From JBGSST01 sp041736915 (GTDB lineage: Bacteria > Bdellovibrionota > FAC87 > UBA2466): 14,450 bases of DNA. Below the pieces are notes generated by a model. The model saw only the letters and a list, made by a program, of their open reading frames with translations. It was not told where the DNA came from and ran no database searches. Below, in pieces: positions 1 to 6,020 of the stretch. Every line of letters begins with the position of its first letter. The first letter of the stretch is position 1. The DNA lies in NCBI GenBank assembly GCA_041736915.1, contig JBGSST010000062.1:1-14450 (forward strand). The letters are read 5' to 3'. The position numbers and the translations under genes are program-made.

Positions 1-97
1 AATGGCGGCCCAAGCTGTTCGGGCCGAGGCCGTCTTGTGCAAGCGCCGAACCAGCTGGAATCCAAAGCTTTCCAGGACCGCCCATAGAGGCTAAGTT
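1..97. other. left-edge sequence, no gene assignable
   Basis: All three forward frames stay open from the edge until stops at 85-87, 92-94 and 105-107, so the tail of an upstream plus-strand gene could lie here. A minus-strand frame starting at 83-85 is also open to the edge. None of the short translations is recognisable, so I make no call. Confidence 0.3.
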
Positions 98-116
98 ATG
101 GAGTTGATTAGGGGGA

Positions 117-1727
117 ATGGGATTGTCGTTATCGCTCGAAAACTTGAGCTTTCGCACGCTGAGTGCCACTACGGGTCACCGTACCCCCATTCGTTTGCCC
201 CTTTTTGTCGGGCTGTTCGTCTGGAGCTTTCTTTACCTCTACAAGTCGTCGTACCTAAGCCCCGATGGCGTGCGGTACTACAGCCTTTTCGACGACGCGA
301 TGATCACGCTGCGTTACGCGTGGCACTGGGTACACGGTTATGGCCTCGTGTGGAACCCGGGCGAGCGCGTTGAAGGTTACTCCCATCCGTTCATGCTTTT
401 GCCGATGGCCGCCGCGTCGCTCCTTTTTTCGCTGACCCGCGCGCCTTACGCGGTACAGCTCATCAACTTAGGCGCCCTCACGCTGGCCGCGGTAGTGGCG
501 CTGCGCCTGATGCACTTCGTGGCGAGCGAGCGGAATTTTCCCGCCAAGCAGGTGAGCTGGGCGCAGGACATTTTTCTTTTTCTGTTTTTCACCTACTACC
601 CCGTGCTCTTTTGGACCGTGTCCGGCATGGAGACCACGTGGCTGACCTTACTGCTCCTGCTTGCCGTGCAGAACTTGTTGCTGCCGCTTCACCCGGCCTA
701 TCCGTGGCGGCGCGATCTAGGGTTGGCGGTTTTATTTTTTCTGATGTGGCTTTGCCGCGCCGACTCGCTCATTTACATCGTACCGCTGGGGCTTTCGCTG
801 TTCTGGATTTCGTACAATCAGTGGCCGCGCCGGCGTCCCGCGTTGGTGTGGGGAGTTTTTCTTTTCTGCGTACTGGGCCAGTTTTTGTTCCGGCGTATGT
901 ACTACGGCGAATGGATGCCCAACGCTTACTACCTGAACGCTGGCCTCGGCTGGGGAGATCGGCTCAGCAACGGCTTCCGCTACGTTTGGCCGTTTCTGGG
1001 AACGATGGCTTTTCCCTTTTTGCTGGGAATTGTCTCCATCGTGAATGGCGGCTTTCCCGTCCTCTCGCTGGTGAGTCTCGTGTTCGTGGGGATTGCGGTC
1101 AGCTACCAAATCTTGGCGGGGGGTGACCCCTGGCCGTTGTGGCGCACGATGGTACCGGCCGTTACGCTGATGCTGATTCCGATTGGATTCCTGCTATCGC
1201 GCCTGGCCTTCGAGTGGATTCCCACCTCCGAAAAACGCCGGCCTTACTTTTTACTCTTCATCGCTACGCTCGTGTCGCTATCGATGAACCAGAAGTTTTT
1301 AAACGAGCTCATCCTGAAGGAGCTACCGGGTAAGCAGCTAAGTGCGCGATTTATTCAAACCGCCATCGCGCTAAATGACCTGCTCAAGCCCGGGGCTAGT
1401 GTGGGCGTGTTTAGTAGCGGCACCCTGCCCTACTACCTGCCCCATCTGCGGGCGATGGATTTTCTCGGGCGAACGGATCGCCACATTGCCAAGCTACCGC
1501 CGCACCGGGTGGCTCACGACGGACTGGTCGGAGTTCCCGGCCGGAGCAAATACGATCTGCGTTACTCGGTACTGCAGCTCAAGCCCACTTACGTCGAGCA
1601 CGTGAAGTGGTTTGAAGAAGACGTCAGCAAAGAGGCAAGCACCCTGTACTGGCCGATGGCTTATCGGGGGATGTCGATGCTTCTGCTGAAAGACTCGCCG
1701 GTGGTCTTCTGGGAGCGGTTTCACTAG
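117..1727 (+). CDS. GT-C fold membrane glycosyltransferase, AftB-like
   Basis: A 536-residue polytopic inner-membrane protein with about ten hydrophobic segments between residues 28 and 392 and a soluble C-terminal part of about 140 residues. The first extracytoplasmic loop carries FDDAMITLRYA (Asp59-Asp60) and then NPGERVEGYSHP (80-91). This pair is typical of GT-C enzymes related to mycobacterial AftB, which use polyprenyl-phosphate sugars and an acidic loop residue. The C-terminal MDFLGRTDRHIA and VPGRSKYDLRY segments also fit that family. It probably adds a sugar to an envelope glycan or glycolipid; donor and acceptor are unknown. The start is uncertain: ATG 117 directly abuts GGGGGA, whereas TTG 123 (third codon) lies 7 nt after AGGGGG at 110-115. 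An in-frame stop at 105-107 rules out an earlier start. The next gene follows after 4 nt. Confidence 0.8.
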   Translation: MGLSLSLENLSFRTLSATTGHRTPIRLPLFVGLFVWSFLYLYKSSYLSPDGVRYYSLFDDAMITLRYAWHWVHGYGLVWNPGERVEGYSHPFMLLPMAAASLLFSLTRAPYAVQLINLGALTLAAVVALRLMHFVASERNFPAKQVSWAQDIFLFLFFTYYPVLFWTVSGMETTWLTLLLLLAVQNLLLPLHPAYPWRRDLGLAVLFFLMWLCRADSLIYIVPLGLSLFWISYNQWPRRRPALVWGVFLFCVLGQFLFRRMYYGEWMPNAYYLNAGLGWGDRLSNGFRYVWPFLGTMAFPFLLGIVSIVNGGFPVLSLVSLVFVGIAVSYQILAGGDPWPLWRTMVPAVTLMLIPIGFLLSRLAFEWIPTSEKRRPYFLLFIATLVSLSMNQKFLNELILKELPGKQLSARFIQTAIALNDLLKPGASVGVFSSGTLPYYLPHLRAMDFLGRTDRHIAKLPPHRVAHDGLVGVPGRSKYDLRYSVLQLKPTYVEHVKWFEEDVSKEASTLYWPMAYRGMSMLLLKDSPVVFWERFH

Positions 1728-1731
1728 TCGC

Positions 1732-2352
1732 ATGGCAAAGCGCAAGTCAGCTCCGCCCATGGTACGGCTACTTGGCGCCAACGACTACCGCCGCATGAAG
1801 TGGAAGAATGGCAAAGGCGAAACCCAAGAGATTGCCGTCGATGGCACCGAGCCATTCCGTTGGCGCGTGACGAAAGCCGCGTTGCCGGAGTCGGCACCGT
1901 TCTCGCTCTACGCCGGCTACGATCGCAAGATCATGTTCATTGGCGAAGGGCCGGTGCGGCTTCACGGTGGTAATTTCGACCGCGAGCTACAGCCGGAAGA
2001 GGTATTTTCATTCTCGGGCGACGTGGCCCTCGAAGCGGATCTGGAATCGGAGAACGAAGATTTCAACGTTTTCACGTTGCGCGGCGCCGCCCGCAGCACG
2101 CTGCACGTGGCCGAATACCGCGGCATCGAAGAGGTGCAGCTTCCGTTTCAAGGAACGGAACACTTCGTCCACGCGATTGCGGGAGAGATCGCATACTACG
2201 AGCCCAACACCGACACGCGCGGCGTGATCTCGAGCGGCAGCACACTGTGGATCACCCGCCCCGCCGAAGTGAATCTTTTGAATCTCCGCACCAAAGCAAA
2301 GACCCGCAGCGCCCGCGCCGCATGGACGATCGTCACCCTAGAGTCCGTCTAA
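1732..2352 (+). CDS. HutD/Ves family cupin-like protein
   Basis: A 206-residue protein matching the HutD/Ves family (E. coli Ves, Pseudomonas HutD). Visible family motifs are MKWKNGKGETQEIA (22-35), FRWRVTKAALPE (42-53), PFSLYAGYDR (56-65) and DFNVFTLRG (110-118). The family adopts a bicupin-like fold. HutD is found in histidine-utilisation clusters, but its biochemical role is not settled, and no hut genes lie nearby here. The ATG is 4 nt after the glycosyltransferase stop without a good Shine-Dalgarno at the normal distance, so translation may be coupled to the upstream gene. It ends in a convergent intergenic region. The family call is firm; the function is unknown. Confidence 0.85.
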   Translation: MAKRKSAPPMVRLLGANDYRRMKWKNGKGETQEIAVDGTEPFRWRVTKAALPESAPFSLYAGYDRKIMFIGEGPVRLHGGNFDRELQPEEVFSFSGDVALEADLESENEDFNVFTLRGAARSTLHVAEYRGIEEVQLPFQGTEHFVHAIAGEIAYYEPNTDTRGVISSGSTLWITRPAEVNLLNLRTKAKTRSARAAWTIVTLESV

Positions 2353-2353
2353 A

Positions 2354-2397
2354 AAACTCGGCCCAGAGTGACCAGAGGTAACGGATACCTTTGGTCA
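2354..2397 (-). terminator. hairpin pair with T-run, candidate pfk terminator
   Basis: On the minus strand an imperfect 12-bp hairpin (2369-2397; outer arms TGACCA/TGGTCA, inner AGGTA/TACCT, one G-T pair, 5-nt loop) is followed by a small ACTC/GAGT stem and six T residues at 2354-2359. This suits termination of minus-strand transcription from pfk, whose stop is at 2549. In the plus direction the hairpin lacks a U-run. The arm 2378-2396 resembles the palindrome at 7607-7660. Confidence 0.4.
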
Positions 2398-2452
2398 ATG
2401 TCGTCGTAGCCGATGCGGACCCGTTAAAGCGGAAGAAATTCCCGATATCGAG

Positions 2453-2494
2453 GACGCACAAGGTCCGAAACCGGAGGCGCACTAAAAGTGCGTC
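2453..2494. other. structured convergent intergenic hairpins
   Basis: The local stem GGCGCACT/AGTGCGTC (2476-2483 with 2487-2494, AAA loop, one G-T pair) competes with an alternative 7-bp pairing, GACGCAC (2453-2459) with GTGCGTC (2488-2494). It lies between the convergent stops of the HutD-family gene and pfk. No U-run follows closely, so I leave the role open. Confidence 0.35.
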
Positions 2495-2548
2495 GGAGGC
2501 TTTCGGGCCGCGGAGGACGAAAAGAGCGGGGATTTATTCCGTCTTTCC

Positions 2549-3640
2549 TCAATCGCCGAAGCAGATGCCGCGGCTTTTGGCTGCCTGCAGGAACGTGCTA
2601 TCGCGCTCCACGAAACGATTCTTGCCCGCGCCGGTTTCTAGCGGCACCAGCTCGACGTGATCGTTGCGGTACGCCACCATCATGTCGTGATGGCCATCGG
2701 CCAACGCTTTCACGGCGGCGACGCCGAAACGGCTGGCGAGAATCCGGTCGAAGCCTACGGGCGAACCGCCACGGAGCAAGTGCCCCAGAACGATGGCGCG
2801 CGACTCACGGCCGGTCATCTTTTCCAACTCGTGCGCCACGATATGCGAAATGCCGCCCAGGCGAACTTTTTCCGGCGAGTCTTCGATGATGCGGGCTACC
2901 GTCTGCTCGCCGCCTACGGGCTTCGCCCCTTCGCCGACCACGACAATCGAATACCGCTTGCGCTGGTGGTGAAGGTCATTCAAACGATTGGCGACCTTGG
3001 CGAGGTCATACGGAATTTCCGGAATCAAAATCACATCGGCGTCGCCACCCAATCCCGCAAACAGCGGAATCCAGCCGGCGTTGCGGCCCATCAGCTCGAC
3101 CACGAGAATGCGCGAGTGCGATTCCGCGGTAGTGTGCAGCTTGTCCAACGCTTCGACGGCGGTAGTCACCGCGGTGAAAAAGCCGATGGTCAGCTCGGTG
3201 CCGTTCAAATCGTTGTCGATCGTCTTCGGAATGCCGATGACCCGAAGCCCTTTTTTCGACATGCCATGCGCGATGGCCTGCGTGCCGTCTCCGCCGACTA
3301 CGATCATCGCATCGACGCGCTCGCGGCGAAGGTATTCCATCACCTCGTCCGAACGGTCTTCGTAAATCTTTTTGCCGTCTTTCACGACGGGCACATGAAA
3401 GGGCGTATCCACGTTCGACGAACCCAGCATCGTTCCGCCGCGGGCAAAAATGCCGCTGGTGTTGTGGATGTCGAGGTTGATGAACTTGTTCTCGTTGAGC
3501 CCCTTGAATCCGTCGGGAACTCCCAAGACCTGAATGCCATACTCTACGGTGGCGGTTTGTACGACGGCGCGGATAGCGGCGTTAAGGCCGGGGCAATCTC
3601 CGCCACCGGTTACCAAGGCGATCTTTTTCAACGAGCTCAA
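2549..3640 (-). CDS. pfkA: 6-phosphofructokinase, ATP-type Gly with PPi-type Lys
   Basis: Phosphorylates fructose 6-phosphate to fructose 1,6-bisphosphate in glycolysis (cytoplasm). The 363-residue protein shows the phosphate-binding start TGGGDCPGLNAAIRAVV (11-27), GGDGT (116-120), the catalytic PKTIDND (138-144, Asp142 as base), ESHSRILVVELMGRNAGW (173-190), the PEIP loop (207-210) and GHLLRGGSP (286-294). Gly119 aligns with E. coli Gly104, which favours ATP. Lys139 aligns with position 124, where E. coli has Gly and PPi-dependent enzymes have Lys. This Gly/Lys pair occurs in atypical ATP-PFKs such as those of plants and trypanosomes. The start is TTG at 3640, chosen because AGGAG (minus strand, 3649-3653) lies 8 nt upstream and the protein then begins just before the conserved fold. 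It follows the lipoprotein gene by 11 nt. Confidence 0.93.
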   Translation of the reverse strand: MSSLKKIALVTGGGDCPGLNAAIRAVVQTATVEYGIQVLGVPDGFKGLNENKFINLDIHNTSGIFARGGTMLGSSNVDTPFHVPVVKDGKKIYEDRSDEVMEYLRRERVDAMIVVGGDGTQAIAHGMSKKGLRVIGIPKTIDNDLNGTELTIGFFTAVTTAVEALDKLHTTAESHSRILVVELMGRNAGWIPLFAGLGGDADVILIPEIPYDLAKVANRLNDLHHQRKRYSIVVVGEGAKPVGGEQTVARIIEDSPEKVRLGGISHIVAHELEKMTGRESRAIVLGHLLRGGSPVGFDRILASRFGVAAVKALADGHHDMMVAYRNDHVELVPLETGAGKNRFVERDSTFLQAAKSRGICFGD

Positions 3641-3648
3641 GAAACGGA

Positions 3649-3653
3649 CTCCT
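3649..3653 (-). promoter_or_regulatory. pfk ribosome binding site (AGGAG)
   Basis: AGGAG on the minus strand sits 8 nt before the TTG start at 3640. It overlaps the TAG stop of the upstream lipoprotein gene (3652-3654), which suggests translational coupling. It is the main reason for accepting a TTG start. Confidence 0.75.
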
Positions 3654-3999
3654 ACTGCTTGTACTTGATGGCAAATGCTTCCATCGCGGTGAGAAAACCA
3701 ATACGGCGAAAATGGACGTCGATGATGGCATCGGCCCGGAGGGTTTTGCCCCCCTCGATCAGGCGTTCTAACGCGCCGTCATAAGTCCACGATTGGGTCT
3801 TCACGAGACCCAAGTAATCAAAACTTTTTGCCATGCCGCGGCTGGTCCAAACCACTTCGGGTACCTTGGACTCCCCAACATCCGCTACGTACGCGGTCTT
3901 CGGGGACTCGATGACGTCGGTGCTGGCGCAGCCGAAAAGGAAGGCCATTGGGGCGGCCCATTTCAGGCAAGCTATCACGGCTTTTTTCAACATTCCCAA
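3652..3999 (-). CDS. small lipoprotein, RcsF/YbjQ-like domain
   Basis: A protein of 113-115 residues with a lysine-bearing N-terminus, a hydrophobic stretch and a lipobox ending FLFGC (Cys24), so a lipid-anchored envelope protein. Ala at +2 favours the outer membrane if Lol rules apply. The mature part has FDYLGLVKTQSW (60-71) and ADAIIDVHFRR (89-99). These resemble the repeating 'yeylG.V.g' and 'GADAIvdv' pattern of RcsF/YbjQ-type small domains; this is by eye and not certain. It sits 11 nt upstream of pfk with overlapping signals, so the two are co-transcribed, although no functional link to glycolysis is evident. The start may be TTG 3999 or ATG 3993; neither has a clear Shine-Dalgarno. 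Confidence 0.7.
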   Translation of the reverse strand: MGMLKKAVIACLKWAAPMAFLFGCASTDVIESPKTAYVADVGESKVPEVVWTSRGMAKSFDYLGLVKTQSWTYDGALERLIEGGKTLRADAIIDVHFRRIGFLTAMEAFAIKYKQ

Positions 4000-4040
4000 T
4001 GCTTCTACCCCAACCTCAAGGGGACCGACAAGGATGGTTT

Positions 4041-4049
4041 TGGTAGAAT
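4041..4049 (+). promoter_or_regulatory. extended -10 promoter, likely leaderless start
   Basis: TGG followed by TAGAAT forms an extended -10 element ending 6 nt before the ATG at 4056, preceded by TTT. No convincing -35 or Shine-Dalgarno is seen. If transcription starts about 7 nt downstream, the mRNA would begin at or very near the start codon. Confidence 0.45.
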
Positions 4050-4055
4050 TCCCGC

Positions 4056-5249
4056 ATGAGTAACATCCTTTGGAACGACGAGCCCGAGAAACCCCTTCAG
4101 CACCTGCGCGTGGTCGACATGAGCGTGATGCTGCCGGGACCCTTCCTTACCCGCCTTTTGGCCCAGTACGGGGCCGATGTGGTCAAAATCGAGGCTACGC
4201 CGCACGGGGACCCTCTACGGGCCATGCCCCACTCGGCCACCTTCGAGCTGATGAACCAGGGCAAGCGATCTTTGGCCTGCGACTTAAAGAACAAGGAGAC
4301 CATCGCGTTCCTGCACCAGCTGATCGTGGAATCGGACCTGTTCGTCGAGAACTTCCGCGACGGAGTCATGGACTCTTTAGGGCTGGGGTACGCCGAGCTT
4401 TCGGAGAAAAACCCCGACCTGCTCTACGTTTCGCTTCGGGGCTTTTCGGGGGACAAGGGCAAAAAGGCCGGCCACGACTTAAACTTCATCGCCGGCTCGG
4501 GGGTGGGAGAATGGTGGATCGAGAACGGCATTCCCAACTACTCGACCCAGATGGGCGACCTCATCGGCGGCACGATGGTACCGGCGATAAAGCTACTTTC
4601 GCAGCTGTCCAATCCCGGCCGCCGGGGCATGCACCTGGTGAGCTACATGGACGAAGGGTTCCGCTCGCTGTTTCTGTCCCGCGCTTACGACTCGTTCAAG
4701 GCGGAGTCGCTAGACGAGAATAAACGCGCCGAATTCGGTACCCACCACTCGCTCGATGGCTCGCAGCCGCACTCACGTTACTACCGCTGCCGCGATGGCC
4801 AATGGGTGGCGCTGAATGCGATTCAGGAGAAACATTGGAATACGTTCTGCGAAGCGGTGGACCGCGAGGCCTGGAAACCTCGCATGTGGGACAAGACGCT
4901 CGTGTCGGAAGTCGAAACCCTTTTTCTCGATGCCCCGGCACCCTACTGGGAAGCGCTCGTGGCCGAGCGCGACGTTTGCTTGAACCGCGTGGTTCCCTGG
5001 TCGGAGCATCTCGGTTTTTCGCAGGCGCGCCCGCAGCTGGCCACCGATCCGCTCACGTGGGCCGGCTTCCTCCCCAACGAAGCGTTGCGCCCGTCGCCAG
5101 CATTAGGCGGCGACACGTTCGCCGTGCTGAACGGCATGGGCATGAGCAACAAGAAGATCTCCGAGAGTATCCAAAAAGGGATCTTCTTTCAGTCGGACAA
5201 AAACAAACCGGCGGAGACTCCGGCCCCCACGCCCGAAGCCAATCGATAG
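4056..5249 (+). CDS. family III CoA-transferase / alpha-methylacyl-CoA racemase-like
   Basis: A 397-residue member of the CaiB/BaiF family (class III CoA-transferases and the related AMACR racemases). The N-terminal Rossmann-like part shows LRVVDMSVMLPGPF (17-30) and GADVVKIEATPHGDPLR (39-55). The AGHDLNFIAGSG segment (138-149) holds His140 and Asp141, and QMGDLIGG (165-172) holds Asp168. A His/Asp pair about 30 residues apart is the acid-base pair of AMACR-type racemases, so I favour racemisation of 2-methylacyl-CoA or similar chemistry over CoA transfer. Asp141 also matches the catalytic Asp of true transferases, so transferase activity cannot be excluded. At the usual AMACR 'GALEPKF' site this protein has NAIQEKHW, with Gln257 in place of Glu. 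The promoter abuts the ATG. An acyl-CoA ligase lies further along on the other strand. Confidence 0.85.
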   Translation: MSNILWNDEPEKPLQHLRVVDMSVMLPGPFLTRLLAQYGADVVKIEATPHGDPLRAMPHSATFELMNQGKRSLACDLKNKETIAFLHQLIVESDLFVENFRDGVMDSLGLGYAELSEKNPDLLYVSLRGFSGDKGKKAGHDLNFIAGSGVGEWWIENGIPNYSTQMGDLIGGTMVPAIKLLSQLSNPGRRGMHLVSYMDEGFRSLFLSRAYDSFKAESLDENKRAEFGTHHSLDGSQPHSRYYRCRDGQWVALNAIQEKHWNTFCEAVDREAWKPRMWDKTLVSEVETLFLDAPAPYWEALVAERDVCLNRVVPWSEHLGFSQARPQLATDPLTWAGFLPNEALRPSPALGGDTFAVLNGMGMSNKKISESIQKGIFFQSDKNKPAETPAPTPEANR

Positions 5250-5286
5250 TTTTTCTTAATGGCACCTATACCGGTTAGTTATTTTT

Positions 5287-5292
5287 TATAAT
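5287..5292 (+). promoter_or_regulatory. -10 box (TATAAT) of the dioxygenase gene
   Basis: A perfect TATAAT in an AT-rich stretch, 56 nt before the ATG at 5349. No good -35 hexamer is seen at the usual spacing. The gene also has a Shine-Dalgarno, GAGGAA at 5339-5344, so it should have a leadered transcript of its own. Confidence 0.5.
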
Positions 5293-5348
5293 CGCTCGCG
5301 CAGCGTACTGTCTTCCTTGTCGCATTCACCCACCGCACGAGGAAAGAC

Positions 5349-6020
5349 ATGACGAAGCCATTTTCCAAAGATCGCCGCCACTTTTTGACCAATGGACTGA
5401 AACTAGGGGGCGGGCTCACCGCCCTGCTCGCCGGCACGCCGGCCTTGGCCGAGATGTGCGGCATAACCGTGCCGCAGCAGGAAGGGCCTTACTATCCCGA
5501 AGGCGATCTGGATCGCGACGCCGACCTCGTGCAGGTGAAGACCGGAGGCCCCGTCGCCAAGGGCGATGTCATCTTCGTGACCGGGACCATCCGCGATCAG
5601 GATTGTCGCGCCATTCCCGACGCTTTAGTGGAAATCTGGCAAGCGTGCCATAGCGGCAAGTACAATCACTCCGAGGACCCCAACGATCTCGAGCTAGACC
5701 CTGATTTCCAGTACTGGGGCCGGGCCCGCGCCGATCGCGACGGACGTTATACCTTTCGCTCCGTGGTGCCCGGCTACTACCCCACGTCCGGCACAACCTA
5801 CCGGCCACCGCACATCCACTTCAAAACGCACGCGCCGGGACATCAGTCACTGACCACCCAGATGTACTTCCATCCCGATACGTTCGAGAACCCCGACACC
5901 GCCAAGTTCGTGAAGTTTTGGAACGAGAAGGAACGGGTACCGGCATCGCTCATCGTGAAGTTTTCCCACCTAAGGGCGGGTAAGACGGGATTTTTCGATA
6001 TCGCGCTGAAGCGGCTTTAG
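5349..6020 (+). CDS. exported intradiol ring-cleavage dioxygenase
   Basis: A 223-residue protein of the protocatechuate/catechol dioxygenase superfamily, non-haem Fe(III) enzymes that open catechol rings between the two hydroxyls. The expected ligands are all visible: Tyr105 in EIWQACHSGKYNH (95-107), Tyr144 in VPGYYP (140-145), and His155 and His157 in YRPPHIHF (151-158). DPDF (117-120), GRYTFRSVVPG (132-142) and TTQMYF (169-174) are also family hallmarks. The N-terminus has DRRHFL then a hydrophobic, Ala-Gly-rich stretch ending TPALA (residues 8-34), a twin-arginine-like signal peptide, so the enzyme is likely exported folded with its iron. It is a single-subunit-size protein without the aromatic-catabolism genes that accompany pcaGH, so the substrate is unknown. 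It ends directly against the recQ stop. Confidence 0.88.
   Translation: MTKPFSKDRRHFLTNGLKLGGGLTALLAGTPALAEMCGITVPQQEGPYYPEGDLDRDADLVQVKTGGPVAKGDVIFVTGTIRDQDCRAIPDALVEIWQACHSGKYNHSEDPNDLELDPDFQYWGRARADRDGRYTFRSVVPGYYPTSGTTYRPPHIHFKTHAPGHQSLTTQMYFHPDTFENPDTAKFVKFWNEKERVPASLIVKFSHLRAGKTGFFDIALKRL

Noticed and set aside
98..373. 91-codon frame with a fair AGAGG site before ATG 98
   Set aside because: It overlaps the N-terminal region of the glycosyltransferase in another frame, and its Arg-rich translation has no family likeness; the glycosyltransferase frame carries clear motifs.
2657..3784. 375-codon plus-strand frame opposite pfk
   Set aside because: It is antisense to a gene with full PFK motifs; His/Arg-rich composition is typical of a shadow frame in GC-rich DNA.
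3991..3999. GGGAATG at three gene starts (117, 3993, 10358) as a start signal
   Set aside because: The purine run directly touches the ATG, too close for ribosome binding, and the resemblance is short enough to be chance.
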